From an uncultured Desulfobacteraceae bacterium (GTDB lineage: Bacteria > Desulfobacterota > Desulfobacteria > Desulfobacterales > Desulfobacteraceae): a DNA stretch of 33,033 bases. The position numbers were made by a program, and so were the translations under genes. Below are positions 14,131 through 23,094 of the stretch, one piece after another. The notes under the pieces were generated by a model that saw only the letters and a program-made list of their open reading frames with translations, was not told the origin of the DNA and searched no databases. The stretch is from contig CAJWHT010000040.1 of the NCBI GenBank assembly GCA_913041495.1, positions 1 through 33,033 on the forward strand, given 5' to 3'. Within the stretch, counting starts at the first letter, position 1; every line of letters begins with the position of its first letter.

Positions 14131-15172
14131 CGATTATAATTTTGAAACCGGAGTATTCCGGCCGCCCAGCGAAGGGGGAGCCGCTTCCCTTCTCGTTCGT
14201 TTTACCCGGAACTGCCCATGGAACCACTGCACCTTCTGCGCCATGTACAAACACGAGCGGTTCAGCCGCCGTTCCTTGGAAGAGATAACATCGGACATTG
14301 ATGCCATGGCCGCCCTGGCCCGGGATCTTCGGGATGAATCCGAGCGCCTCGGCCACAACGGCCGGATCACCCGGGACGCCGTCCTGGCCCTGTTCAAAAA
14401 AGTCCCCGGCCTCAACCACCATAACGGTGCGGCCATGCTCATTCAGTGGCTGATGGCCGGTGGCAGCACCGCATTCCTCCAGGACGGCAACTCCCTGATC
14501 ATGCCCCCCAAGGATCTGGTTGCGGCCCTAAGTTATCTGAAGTCCACCTTCCCTTCCATCCGGCGGATTACCACCTACGCCAGGGCCAGAACCATTGCCC
14601 AGCGCGCCCCCGACACCCTGCGGGATATCCGGAAGGCCGGCTTGGACCGGGTCCATCTGGGGCTTGAAACAGGAGATGACGAACTGCTGAAAAAAATAAA
14701 AAAAGGCGTGACCGCCGAAGGACATATCCAGGGAGGGCAAAAAGCCATGGATGCCGGTTTCCAGGTGTCGGAATACTGGATGCCCGGCTTAGGGGGAAAG
14801 GAATTGACTGAACAGCACGCCCGGAACACCGCCCGGGTTCTCAATGCGGTCAATCCCCACTATATCCGGTCCAGACCGTTCCGTCCCCTGCCCGGGACAC
14901 CCATCTATGACGAGGCCGCCACAGGCGCATTTGTGCAGCTTACGCCCAAAGAACAGCTCCTGGAAATAAAAGCCATGGTACAGGCGCTGGAGGTGACGTC
15001 AAAGGTCTGCTTCGACCATGCCGCCAACCATTGGCGCACCCGGGGCGGCGGCCTTGTTTTTTCCCACGACTACGAGGGGTATAAATTTCCGGAGGAAAAG
15101 GACACCCTGCTGGAACGCATAGAGGATGGACTGGCATTTGACCAGCCGCCTTCCACCTTTTTGCACCTGTAG
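14120..15172 (+). CDS. Radical SAM protein with CX4CX2C cluster motif
   Basis: The 350-residue protein has a radical SAM cluster motif close to its N-terminus, RNCPWNHCTFC, with C32, C37 and C40. The CX4CX2C spacing differs from the canonical CX3CX2C but is seen in some uncharacterised families. The barrel carries GLDRVHLGLETGDDELLKKI and a late RPFRPLPGTPIYDEA stretch, common to Elp3/MiaB-like radical SAM barrels. No B12-binding or TRAM domain is present. It overlaps the end of the MBL/cNMP gene by 11 bases, so the two are co-translated and probably act together. Reaction unknown. Confidence 0.88.
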   Translation: MPTNDYNFETGVFRPPSEGGAASLLVRFTRNCPWNHCTFCAMYKHERFSRRSLEEITSDIDAMAALARDLRDESERLGHNGRITRDAVLALFKKVPGLNHHNGAAMLIQWLMAGGSTAFLQDGNSLIMPPKDLVAALSYLKSTFPSIRRITTYARARTIAQRAPDTLRDIRKAGLDRVHLGLETGDDELLKKIKKGVTAEGHIQGGQKAMDAGFQVSEYWMPGLGGKELTEQHARNTARVLNAVNPHYIRSRPFRPLPGTPIYDEAATGAFVQLTPKEQLLEIKAMVQALEVTSKVCFDHAANHWRTRGGGLVFSHDYEGYKFPEEKDTLLERIEDGLAFDQPPSTFLHL

Positions 15173-15182
15173 ACAAAAAAAT

Positions 15183-15836
15183 CTACCGGGAATAGCTCAG
15201 CACCCGGCCTTTGAATTGGTCCCTCAGATAGCCGGTGTTCCCAGGCCGTTCCTGTAAGTGGGTATATCCTAACCCCACCATTTTTTTACTGAACTTTGCA
15301 TGAAGCCCCCGGCCCGGATCGACAATCACCACATCACAATGACGGCGGGCATGCCGCTCAAGAAAAGCGGCCAAAAGCGGCACATAGTCACTTTCGTAAA
15401 GAAGATCGGAGCCGATGATAAGGTCAAATGCGCCAAGCCCGCTGTCTTTGTTTTCCTCCCACCCGGTCCGTACAAAGGGAATGGCCTTATCCTCATTCAA
15501 TCCGGCATTGTATGCCAGAAACCCTTCTGTTTCAGGGTGATGGTCCGTGGCGGTAATATCCGCCAGCCTGCGGTTCAGCACCAGGCTGGCCAGTGCAATA
15601 CCGCACCCCACCTCCAGCACCCGTTTTCCGTCCACCTGATAATCCAGCATCAGATGGGCAAGCACCTCGCCCGAAGGCCAGACAACCCCGAATATGGGCC
15701 AGGCAGCAGATGAAATCCCCAGCTTCTCCGCTGTGCCTTGGTCATCTCTGAATTGCAGTGTATCCCGGAGCATCCGGATATGAATATCCATATCCCCGAT
15801 TTCAAATGTGTGATAGCGAAGTCTTAAGCCGGACAT
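15183..15836 (-). CDS. SAM-dependent class I methyltransferase (METTL21/NNMT-like)
   Basis: This 217-residue protein has a seven-strand methyltransferase core. Motif I is VLEVGCGIALASLVL, the acidic strand-2 end is TATDHHPE, and the substrate-side motif is DLIIGSDLLYESDY. It belongs to the group of protein-lysine or small-molecule methyltransferases like METTL21 or COG3897. The ATG at 15836 is preceded by AGGGGGTGGTG; a GTG six bases earlier is less likely. It starts a few bases after the stop of a tiny lysine-rich gene, whose product could be its substrate. It is convergent with the radical SAM gene, leaving about 10 bases between stops. Confidence 0.85.
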   Translation of the reverse strand: MSGLRLRYHTFEIGDMDIHIRMLRDTLQFRDDQGTAEKLGISSAAWPIFGVVWPSGEVLAHLMLDYQVDGKRVLEVGCGIALASLVLNRRLADITATDHHPETEGFLAYNAGLNEDKAIPFVRTGWEENKDSGLGAFDLIIGSDLLYESDYVPLLAAFLERHARRHCDVVIVDPGRGLHAKFSKKMVGLGYTHLQERPGNTGYLRDQFKGRVLSYSR

Positions 15837-15845
15837 CACCACCCC

Positions 15846-15992
15846 CTATTCCGAAGGTATCGTGGATGGTTCGGCCCCGTCTTCTGCCGGATCTGTTTTC
15901 TCCATTTTACGCCGGCGCTTCTCTTCCTTCTTCTTTTTTTTGGCCAACTCTTTCTGCCGTTTTTCAAAGGTATACTGATTTCGAACTGCCAT
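15846..15992 (-). CDS. 48-residue lysine/arginine-rich small protein
   Basis: A short minus-strand gene encodes 48 residues starting MAVRNQYTFEKRQ, with a central run of lysine, arginine and glutamate and an acidic, proline-containing tail ending TIPSE. AAAGGA precedes the ATG at 15992 by eight bases. It lies three bases ahead of the methyltransferase frame, so the two share an mRNA. Function unknown; the basic centre suggests nucleic-acid or ribosome binding. Similar short charged proteins beginning MAVRNQ seem familiar from deltaproteobacteria, but this is recollection, not a search. Confidence 0.7.
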   Translation of the reverse strand: MAVRNQYTFEKRQKELAKKKKKEEKRRRKMEKTDPAEDGAEPSTIPSE

Positions 15993-16338
15993 AGATATTT
16001 CCTTTGTCACAGGACCCTTGGAAACCGGCCCGGACAGGCATTGCCCATATTTGCCCGTAGTTGTGTTAAGTGAAAAAAGCGGAAAAAGCGGAAAGAGAGA
16101 TGAAAAAACACCCCGGGCGAGAAAATTCGCTTTCCAGCAACCTCATCATACGGTTTTCACGGTTAAGTTTCAGTAAAAACATCAACGGTAACGTACGATG
16201 CTTGCCGGACAGCGCGGTCAGCGAGGACTGCCTGAAAGATAGTTATCTGACAGGGGATATGTCTTTACTCACATACAGACTGCCCATCATACAGGAAACC
16301 ACTTGAATTGCAAGGCAATTAACTCCGGAGCCCAGGGC
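15993..16338. other. 346-base region without an assigned gene
   Basis: This region separates the small-protein gene from the HAD phosphatase gene. A 78-codon plus-strand frame begins at a GTG at 16070 (ATG at 16100 with a GGAAAGAGAG upstream). Its product resembles nothing known to me and its composition is unremarkable, so I do not call it. A short AATTGC-AAG-GCAATT inverted repeat lies at 16306-16320. The plus strand presumably holds the 3' end of the HAD transcript and the promoter of the small gene. Confidence 0.4.
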
Positions 16339-16974
16339 CTATCCGTTGCGGTATAACTCTTTTGGCCCGGAGAGAAGACGGTCCGGGGATACGGCTTCCA
16401 GCTCCGCCCGGCTGCCATAGCCCCACAGCACCCCCCAGGAAACAAGACCGTTCTGCCGGGCGGCAATCACATCCATTTTCCTGTCACCGATCATAATTGT
16501 TTCACCGGATATCCGGCCGTCATCAAGGAGTCTGCGAATCTGCCGCCCCTTGGAAATACCGATATCCCCGCCGCTGACAAAATCAAAATAATGATCCAGG
16601 CCGAACATGGTGACAATCCGTTGGGCAAAATCCCCCCGCTTGGAAGTGCAGACCGCCATGGCCCGGCCGGCCTTTTTCAATTGTGCCAGGGCTTCGGGGA
16701 TGCCGGGGTACAGGGTATTCTCCCGGTAACCGATCTCGCCGAACCGCTCCCGGAACTTTTCCACCAGCTCCCGGACATGATCCTTGTCATCGGTTCCGGC
16801 CAGTTCCCTGAAGGTCAGGTCCAGGGGCGGTCCGATGAACCGGCCAAGATCAGCTTCGGGTTCCCCGGGATAGCCGAAGGCCTCCAGGGCATAGTTGATG
16901 GACCGGGCGATCCCCGGAAGGGGGTCGCTGAGGGTGCCGTCCAGGTCGAACAGCAGGTATGGATTAGGTGTCAT
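16339..16974 (-). CDS. HAD-superfamily hydrolase, phosphoglycolate phosphatase-like
   Basis: A 211-residue cytosolic HAD phosphatase. Motif I is FDLDGTLSDPL with the nucleophile at residue 9 and acid at 11, motif II is AVCTSKRG, motif III/IV are SGGDIGISKGRQI and MIGDRKMDVIAARQNG. A helical cap between motifs I and II places it in the Gph/PpaX-like group. ATG at 16974 has GAGTGAGG upstream; a longer frame to 17043 begins without a ribosome binding site. Substrate specificity is not certain: 2-phosphoglycolate, other small phosphoesters or pyrophosphate are possible. It is divergent from mqnD. Confidence 0.85.
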   Translation of the reverse strand: MTPNPYLLFDLDGTLSDPLPGIARSINYALEAFGYPGEPEADLGRFIGPPLDLTFRELAGTDDKDHVRELVEKFRERFGEIGYRENTLYPGIPEALAQLKKAGRAMAVCTSKRGDFAQRIVTMFGLDHYFDFVSGGDIGISKGRQIRRLLDDGRISGETIMIGDRKMDVIAARQNGLVSWGVLWGYGSRAELEAVSPDRLLSGPKELYRNG

Positions 16975-17007
16975 ATGCCTCACTCCCGTTGAATTGGTGC
17001 CCCTTTC

Positions 17008-17034
17008 TGTATAGCGGAAATCCCGGCATGTCAA
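17008..17034 (-). promoter_or_regulatory. Possible promoter of the HAD phosphatase gene
   Basis: On the minus strand a perfect -35 TTGACA (plus 17029-17034) is followed by TATACA (plus 17008-17013) with a 15-base spacer, slightly short. It lies 34 bases upstream of the ATG at 16974. Confidence 0.3.
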
Positions 17035-17109
17035 TTTTCTCACCCCAAAAATAACGCCTGCCGGACTCTGCGATTGCCATCAGGGCATTGAATTTGATAT
17101 GAAAGCGCT

Positions 17110-17964
17110 ATGAAACAAACATTTGACTTAGCCTACTCCAGCTGCCCCAACGACACCTTTATCTTCAAGGGAATCGCCCGGCAGCTCATTGACACCCGGG
17201 GCATGGATTTCAGGATCTTCATCGAGGATGTGGAAACCCTGAACCAGAACGCCGCCCGGGAACGCTATCATATCACCAAACTCAGCTTTGCGGCCCTGGG
17301 GTCTCTTCTGGACCGGTATGCCCTGCTTCGAACCGGGGCTGCCCTGGGCAAAGGCTGCGGCCCCCTGCTCATCTCCCTGCCGGGACGGCAGATGGATGAC
17401 CGGAAAACCCCCGTGGTGGCCGTACCCGGCATGGGGACCACGGCCTACCATCTCTTCCGGTTTTACCTGGCTGATCTTTTTCCCGGCCTGGATCCGGAAG
17501 TCCGGGCCATGCCTTTTGAACAAGTCATGCCGGCGGTGAAGGGCGGTGAAGCGGATTTCGGCGTGATCATTCATGAGGGGCGGTTCATCTACCAGACCCA
17601 GGGGCTTGAGATGAAAGCGGATCTGGGGCAATGGTGGGAGAATAAAACCGGGCTGCCCATCCCCTTAGGCTGTATCGCCGTCCGAAGGGATCTGGGACGG
17701 GATACGGCATCTGCCGTTCAGACCCTGATCCGGGAAAGCATCGACCATGCCTTTGCCCATCCCAAACAGGGGGAGGACTATATCAAACAATATGCCCAGG
17801 AAATGGCGGATGAGGTCATTGCCCAGCACATCGACCTTTACGTGAACGAGTTTTCCCGGGATATCGGCGAACAGGGAACCCAGGCGGTGACAGCCTTTTT
17901 CGACCATGCGGCCCGGGCCGGCCTCATTGCTCCCGTGTATCAGCCCCTGTTTGCCTGCGGATGA
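17110..17964 (+). CDS. mqnD: 1,4-dihydroxy-6-naphthoate synthase (menaquinone, futalosine pathway)
   Basis: MqnD cleaves cyclic de-hypoxanthine futalosine to 1,4-dihydroxy-6-naphthoate in the futalosine route to menaquinone. The 284-residue product has the periplasmic-binding-like fold and family marks YSSCPNDTFIFKG near the N-terminus, ITKLSFAAL, RTGAALGKGCGPLLI, and GVIIHEGRFIY. Length is normal. The other mqn genes are not adjacent. Its stop overlaps the tilS start by ATGA. The ribosome binding site at 17110 is weak (GAAAG). This implies anaerobic respiration through menaquinone, consistent with a sulfate reducer. Confidence 0.92.
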   Translation: MKQTFDLAYSSCPNDTFIFKGIARQLIDTRGMDFRIFIEDVETLNQNAARERYHITKLSFAALGSLLDRYALLRTGAALGKGCGPLLISLPGRQMDDRKTPVVAVPGMGTTAYHLFRFYLADLFPGLDPEVRAMPFEQVMPAVKGGEADFGVIIHEGRFIYQTQGLEMKADLGQWWENKTGLPIPLGCIAVRRDLGRDTASAVQTLIRESIDHAFAHPKQGEDYIKQYAQEMADEVIAQHIDLYVNEFSRDIGEQGTQAVTAFFDHAARAGLIAPVYQPLFACG

Positions 17965-19067
17965 CCATGGACACCCGACTTTCCCCGGACAGCTTTGCCG
18001 CCCGGGTCCGGCAGACCATCGGGACCCATGCCATGATCACCCCGGGCGACCGGATTCTTGTGGGCATCTCCGGCGGCCCGGATTCCGTGGCACTGGTCCG
18101 CGTATTGATGGTGCTGGCGGAGGAATTTAATTTATCCATCGTCCTGGCCCACCTCAACCACAGCCTCAGGGGGGAGGAATCCCTCCGGGATGAAAATTTT
18201 GTCCGAAAGTTTGCAGCGGATTTGGGACTTTCCCTGACCGTCGAAGTCCGGGACATCAAGGCGATTGCCAAGGCAGAACGCCGCTCCCTGGAAGAGGCCG
18301 GCAGGAACGCCAGATACGACTTTTTCAAAAGAACGGCCCGGGACGGGGGCTGCCGCAGGACCGCCCTGGGCCACCACCGGGACGACCATGTGGAACAGGT
18401 GCTGATGAACCTTATCCGGGGGACCGGTGTCCGCGGCCTTCGGGGCATATCACCGGTCAGGGAGAATCACATCATCCGCCCCTTCATCGCCCTGTCCAAA
18501 ACTGATATCCTGGCCTATCTTAATGATATCGGCCAGGACTATATCCTTGATTCCTCCAACCGGGATACGGTGTTTTTAAGAAACCGGGTCAGACAGAACC
18601 TGCTTCCCCTGCTGGAAGAGCAATTCAATCCGAACATCAGGGCGGGCCTGGACCGTCTCAGCCAGATCCTCACCCTTGAAGACGACTACATGGCCGAAAG
18701 GGCACAGGCGTTGTTTGAAACGCTCCAAAGAAACGTGCCGGATGCCGAAGACCAGAGAAGTATAAGGCTCTCCCTGGACGGAATCACTGCATGCCACCCG
18801 TCCCTTGCCTTCAGGGTGATTCAAAAGGCGGTCCTTGCGGTGAAAAAAGACCTGCGGCGGATTACCCACACCCATATCACGGATATTCTCGCCCTGGCAA
18901 AAACCTGTGAGACCGGAAAACACCTGGACCTGCCGGGACAGATCAGGGTTTACAAAGAAAAGGGGCTGATCTACATTAAAAAAGAGCGGCTGCCCCTGCG
19001 GGAACTGGGCAAATGCCGGAAAAAAAGCAAGCGGATTCATGGGGATGGAAGGGCGCCGAAAACCTGA
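17961..19067 (+). CDS. tilS: tRNA(Ile)-lysidine synthase
   Basis: TilS attaches lysine to C34 of the CAU-anticodon tRNA-Ile so that it reads AUA. The 368-residue protein has the N-terminal PP-loop ATP pyrophosphatase motif SGGPDS at 37-42 and the family signature ALGHHRDDHVEQVLMNLIRG at about 134-153. The length, shorter than the E. coli enzyme, suggests a reduced C-terminal domain. ATG at 17961 overlaps the mqnD stop, and an alternative in-frame ATG follows at 17967. It is followed by ftsH, an order common across bacteria. Confidence 0.94.
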   Translation: MTMDTRLSPDSFAARVRQTIGTHAMITPGDRILVGISGGPDSVALVRVLMVLAEEFNLSIVLAHLNHSLRGEESLRDENFVRKFAADLGLSLTVEVRDIKAIAKAERRSLEEAGRNARYDFFKRTARDGGCRRTALGHHRDDHVEQVLMNLIRGTGVRGLRGISPVRENHIIRPFIALSKTDILAYLNDIGQDYILDSSNRDTVFLRNRVRQNLLPLLEEQFNPNIRAGLDRLSQILTLEDDYMAERAQALFETLQRNVPDAEDQRSIRLSLDGITACHPSLAFRVIQKAVLAVKKDLRRITHTHITDILALAKTCETGKHLDLPGQIRVYKEKGLIYIKKERLPLRELGKCRKKSKRIHGDGRAPKT

Positions 19068-19077
19068 TTCCATGCCC

Positions 19078-19107
19078 TTGTATAATCCGGTTTTATGTTT
19101 ATATATA
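19078..19107 (+). promoter_or_regulatory. Possible ftsH promoter
   Basis: TTGTAT at 19078-19083 is followed by TATATA at 19102-19107 with an 18-base spacer, in an AT-rich 83-base gap between tilS and ftsH. TATAGT at 19104-19109 is an alternative -10. No heat-shock sigma-32 consensus was recognised. Confidence 0.35.
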
Positions 19108-19150
19108 GTAAAGTTTTATTGGTGCCATTAACCCAAAGAGAGGAAAAACA

Positions 19151-21157
19151 TTGAATCAATTTTATAAGAACATCTCCCTGTGGCTGGTCATCGTCCTGAT
19201 GATGGTGATGCTCTACAACGTCTTCAACCAACAGCAGGCCGGTCAGTCCGATATCGGATATACGGAATTTCTGTCCCTTGTGGAAGACGGCCGCGTTCAG
19301 GATGTCGTTATCCAGGGCCAGGATCTTTATATTACGGACAGCTCCGGTCAGCGGCTCAAAAGCTTTGCACCGGATGACGGCGAACTGATCCCCATGCTCC
19401 GGGCCAACGGCGTTTCCATCAAGGCCAAACCCCCGGCGGAATCTTCCTGGTTTATGTCCATCATCGTATCCTGGCTGCCCATGATCGTGCTAATCGGGGT
19501 GTGGATATTCTTCATGCGCCAGATGCAGGGCGGCGGGGGCGGCGGCAAGGCGCTTTCTTTCGGCAAGAGCCGTGCGCGGCTCATGGATGACAAGGGGGAA
19601 AAGGTCACCTTTGCCAACGTCCAGGGCATTGACGAGGCCAAGGAAGAACTGGCCGAGGTGGTGGACTTTTTAAAAAATCCCAACAAATATACCCGCCTGG
19701 GCGGCAGAATCCCCAAAGGGGTGCTGCTGGTGGGCAATCCCGGCACTGGCAAGACCCTGCTCTCCAGGGCCGTGGCCGGTGAGGCCGGCGTCCCTTTCTT
19801 TACCATCTCAGGCTCCGACTTTGTGGAAATGTTCGTGGGTGTGGGCGCCTCCCGTGTCAGGGATCTCTTTGCCCAGGGCAAAAAGAACGCCCCCTGTATC
19901 ATATTTATCGATGAGATCGACGCGGTGGGCAGACAGCGCGGTGCCGGTCTCGGCGGCGGACACGACGAACGGGAACAGACCTTGAACCAGCTCCTGGTGG
20001 AGATGGACGGGTTTGAATCCAACGAAGGCGTCATCCTGATGGCGGCCACCAACCGGGCGGACGTCCTTGATCCGGCCCTGCTCAGACCCGGCCGTTTTGA
20101 CCGCCAGGTGGTGGTGGATATGCCGGATATCAAAGGCCGCGAAGGTATCCTGCGGGTACACATGAAAAAGAGCCCCCTGGCCGATGACGTGGATCCCACG
20201 ACCCTGGCCAAAGGGACCCCTGGATTTTCCGGTGCCGACCTTGAAAACCTGGTGAACGAAGCCGCCCTTCTGGCTGCCAAACGGGACCATGAAAAACTGA
20301 CCATGCGCGACTTTGAAGATTCCAAGGACAAAGTCTACATGGGCCTTGAGCGCAAATCCAAAGTACTCAAGGAAGAAGAAAAGAAAACCACGGCCTACCA
20401 CGAAGGCGGCCATGCCCTGGTGGCAAGATTCCTTCCCGGCACCGACACCGTGAACAAGATCACCATCATTCCCCGGGGACGGGCTGCCGGCGTGACCTGG
20501 TTCCTGCCCGAGGAAGGGGACTTCAAATACAAAGACCAGCTTGAACATGAACTGGCCATCGCCTTTGGCGGACGGGTGGCCGAAGAGATCATCTTCAACC
20601 GGATCTCCACCGGTGCGTCCAACGATATCAAGCAGGCCACAAAACTTGCCAACCGCATGATCAGAAGCTTCGGCATGAGCGACAACCTGGCCCCGCTCTC
20701 CTATGAAGACCACGATGACAATATCTTCATCGGCAGGGAAATGACCCAGGCCAAGAGCTACTCCGAAGCCACGGCCCAGCAGATCGACGCTGAAGTGGCC
20801 GCCATTATTGACAAAGCCTATGCCACGGCCAAAAAGATCCTGGAAGAGAATATCGATATTCTCCATGCCCTCACCGACCTGCTCCTGGAAAAGGAAACCA
20901 TCATGGGACCGGAGCTGGACGACCTGATCGCGGAACTTCGGCCGGAATTCGACTTTTTCGGCAAGCGGAACATCCGGACCGCACCGGAGCCGCCAACGGT
21001 TGAGGATGTCACAGCCCCGGCTGAAGATGAGGAAGATGTTGATACGGAAGATGACGATGACGACGACGGCATCGTCGAATTCCCGGGACTTTCTGCCGAA
21101 GATCAGGAAGGCGACACGCCTGATGCGGACAAGGACGACCCTGATAAAAAAGAATAG
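19151..21157 (+). CDS. ftsH: ATP-dependent zinc metalloprotease FtsH
   Basis: This inner-membrane AAA+ protease degrades misassembled and regulatory membrane or cytosolic proteins. The 668 residues include TM1 (about 9-26), a periplasmic domain, TM2 (about 103-122), the AAA module with Walker A GNPGTGKT at 195-202 and Walker B IIFIDEID at 250-257, and the zinc motif HEGGH at 417-421. The C-terminus is an unusually acidic Asp/Glu-rich tail of about 50 residues. The start is a TTG at 19151, supported by GAGAGGA upstream and by alignment of TM1. Walker A has N where most homologues have P. Confidence 0.97.
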   Translation: MNQFYKNISLWLVIVLMMVMLYNVFNQQQAGQSDIGYTEFLSLVEDGRVQDVVIQGQDLYITDSSGQRLKSFAPDDGELIPMLRANGVSIKAKPPAESSWFMSIIVSWLPMIVLIGVWIFFMRQMQGGGGGGKALSFGKSRARLMDDKGEKVTFANVQGIDEAKEELAEVVDFLKNPNKYTRLGGRIPKGVLLVGNPGTGKTLLSRAVAGEAGVPFFTISGSDFVEMFVGVGASRVRDLFAQGKKNAPCIIFIDEIDAVGRQRGAGLGGGHDEREQTLNQLLVEMDGFESNEGVILMAATNRADVLDPALLRPGRFDRQVVVDMPDIKGREGILRVHMKKSPLADDVDPTTLAKGTPGFSGADLENLVNEAALLAAKRDHEKLTMRDFEDSKDKVYMGLERKSKVLKEEEKKTTAYHEGGHALVARFLPGTDTVNKITIIPRGRAAGVTWFLPEEGDFKYKDQLEHELAIAFGGRVAEEIIFNRISTGASNDIKQATKLANRMIRSFGMSDNLAPLSYEDHDDNIFIGREMTQAKSYSEATAQQIDAEVAAIIDKAYATAKKILEENIDILHALTDLLLEKETIMGPELDDLIAELRPEFDFFGKRNIRTAPEPPTVEDVTAPAEDEEDVDTEDDDDDDGIVEFPGLSAEDQEGDTPDADKDDPDKKE

Positions 21158-21169
21158 GAGATGCCACCA

Positions 21170-22042
21170 TTGTCCATGGAAAATTATACGCTGGAGTTCG
21201 GCCGTTTCCGTCTTGATCTGGGCAGCAAGGCCTGCATCATGGGCATTCTCAACACCACCCCGGATTCCTTTTCCGACGGCGGAAAGTTCAATACCCTGGA
21301 GGCGGCCCTGGCTCAGGGCCGCGCCCTGGTGGAAGCCGGGGCCCACATCCTGGATATCGGCGGGGAAAGCTCACGCCCCTTTGCCGAACCCGTCTCGGAA
21401 CAAGAAGAGCTGGACCGGACCATCCCGGTGATTGAAAAGCTTTCCTCCCAGATAGAGGTTCCCATCTCCATCGACACCGTTAAATCGGCTGTGGGAAGGG
21501 CGGCTCTGGATGCCGGTGCCGCCATTATCAACGATATATCCGCCTTTGAAAAAGATCCGGCCCTGGCTGACCTGGCCGCGGAAACAGGGGCACCTGCCAT
21601 CCTCATGCACATGAAAGGCACGCCCGAAACCATGCAGGTCAACCCCAGCTACGACGATCTGATGGGGGAGATCACGGACTACCTGGAAGCCCGTGTGGCC
21701 TTTGCCGTTGACCGCGGGGTGGCAAAAGAGAAAATTATTCTGGACCCGGGTATCGGTTTCGGTAAAACAGTGGCACACAACCTGGTGCTGATCAAAGAGC
21801 TTCACCGTTTGACAGCCCTCGGCTTTCCCGTGCTCATGGGACCGTCAAGAAAGTCATTTATCCAGAACATCCTGACCCGGACCACCCAAAAAGAAGCCGG
21901 ACCGGATGATCCCAGAACCGAATACGGCACCCTGGCTGCCGTAGCGGCGTCCCTGATGAACGGGGCGCATATCGTGAGGGTTCACGATGTTGAAACGGTT
22001 GCCTCATTCTCCCGGATCATTGATGCGATCCGGAATGCCTGA
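21170..22042 (+). CDS. folP: Dihydropteroate synthase
   Basis: FolP condenses p-aminobenzoate with dihydropterin pyrophosphate in folate synthesis, and is the sulfonamide target. Visible family marks are MGILNTTPDSFSDGG, DIGGESSRPF, ILDPGIGFGK, GPSRKSFIQN and the C-terminal VRVHDV. The TIM-barrel length of about 290 residues is normal. An ATG at 21161 abuts the GGAG ribosome binding site at 21157-21160 with no spacing, so the TTG at 21170 (nine bases away) or ATG at 21176 is more likely the start. It follows ftsH closely and overlaps the next gene. Confidence 0.96.
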   Translation: MSMENYTLEFGRFRLDLGSKACIMGILNTTPDSFSDGGKFNTLEAALAQGRALVEAGAHILDIGGESSRPFAEPVSEQEELDRTIPVIEKLSSQIEVPISIDTVKSAVGRAALDAGAAIINDISAFEKDPALADLAAETGAPAILMHMKGTPETMQVNPSYDDLMGEITDYLEARVAFAVDRGVAKEKIILDPGIGFGKTVAHNLVLIKELHRLTALGFPVLMGPSRKSFIQNILTRTTQKEAGPDDPRTEYGTLAAVAASLMNGAHIVRVHDVETVASFSRIIDAIRNA

Positions 22043-22985
22043 TCCCTTCAGACATATCCCGGCCCTGGTGGTGGGGATATGTCTTCTGGCACCTGCGTTT
22101 TTCCTCTTCCATACGGGGTGCACCGTGGAACCCGTGGAATCGGACTTTCTCCTCCCGGTCGATTTTGCCAATGTGCCGGATGACATGGTGCTCACCAATT
22201 TTCATACCGATAAAATCGAAATCCGGATCAAGGGAGATCCCCGTAAAATTGAACATTTGAGCGGGGAAAACATTCTGTATTCCGCAGATCTTTACACCGA
22301 CCTGGAATTTGACCCGGCCGGTGATTCCGATTCCATTGAACCCGGCCATTACCTGCTGCCCGTGGACCGGACCCGGATTCCCCTGGACCCGTCCATAACG
22401 GTGCTGGACATCAGCCCCTCCTACCTGAGCGTCCGCCTGGAAAAAAAGATCACCCGGACTTTCAAGGTCACCGTTCCCTATACAGGAAAACCTGCCAAAG
22501 GCCACCTGGCCCTGGCCCCGGCCTGCGATCCCCCGACGGTTGAACTCACCGGCGCCCAGACCCTGATTGAAAAAATAGACACATTGCAGACCAAGCCCGT
22601 GGACATTACCGGCGCCAGTGAAGGCTTTAAAAAAGAAGTTCCCCTGGACCTTGAAAACCCGCTGCTTTTCAGTTCCGGCCAGGCCATGTTCATCGTCACC
22701 GTCCCCATCCAGTCCCAGACCGGGAAACGCACCCTTGCCGATCTTCCCATCCGCCTGACGAACAGCCCGAAGAAGGTGAGTATCAAACCGGAGACCATCA
22801 CCGTTGAAATCAAGGGACCTGTGGACGCGCTTTCCAGCAAGGCCATCACCGACGAGATCTATGCCTTCATGGATCTCAAGGGCCTTACGCCTGGCGTCCA
22901 TGCCCGGCATGCCTATATCAACATTCCCGTGGACCTGGTCATGACCAATGCGGATCCCCAGGTATTCACCGTTAAAATAGAATAA
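22023..22985 (+). CDS. YbbR-domain (CdaR-like) membrane-anchored protein
   Basis: A roughly 320-residue protein with one N-terminal hydrophobic segment ending FLFHTGC (a lipobox-like cysteine with an unusual residue at -3), followed by an extracytoplasmic region of YbbR repeats. Repeat-like stretches include NVPDDMVLTNFHTDKIEIRI, SPSYLSVRLEKKITRTFKV and SPKKVSIKPETITVEIKG. In other bacteria YbbR/CdaR is encoded beside the diadenylate cyclase CdaA and modulates it. Here folP is directly upstream and no cdaA lies between. The start is uncertain: ATG at 22023 or 22035, both inside folP. Confidence 0.85.
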   Translation: MRSGMPDPFRHIPALVVGICLLAPAFFLFHTGCTVEPVESDFLLPVDFANVPDDMVLTNFHTDKIEIRIKGDPRKIEHLSGENILYSADLYTDLEFDPAGDSDSIEPGHYLLPVDRTRIPLDPSITVLDISPSYLSVRLEKKITRTFKVTVPYTGKPAKGHLALAPACDPPTVELTGAQTLIEKIDTLQTKPVDITGASEGFKKEVPLDLENPLLFSSGQAMFIVTVPIQSQTGKRTLADLPIRLTNSPKKVSIKPETITVEIKGPVDALSSKAITDEIYAFMDLKGLTPGVHARHAYINIPVDLVMTNADPQVFTVKIE

Positions 22986-23094
22986 GCCTATTTCATCCAA
23001 AATCCGGGCTGCCCGCCCTTGCCAATGGGGCCCTGCACTGGTAAACAACAAAAAGTGGAAAATACCAAGCTGAACCAAATGAAGGAGACGATTG

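Noticed and set aside
16070-16306. A 78-codon plus-strand frame with a lysine-rich start
   Set aside because: It begins at GTG with no clear ribosome binding site, has no family resemblance and no supporting neighbour. Kept only as a note on the intergenic region.
16306-16320. AATTGC-AAG-GCAATT inverted repeat as terminator or operator
   Set aside because: The stem is AT-rich and only six bases, has no T tail, and may be chance.
19808-21346. A 512-codon frame antisense to ftsH and folP
   Set aside because: It is a reverse-strand shadow of GC-rich coding DNA, rich in His/Gly/Phe, without a ribosome binding site, opposite two certain genes.
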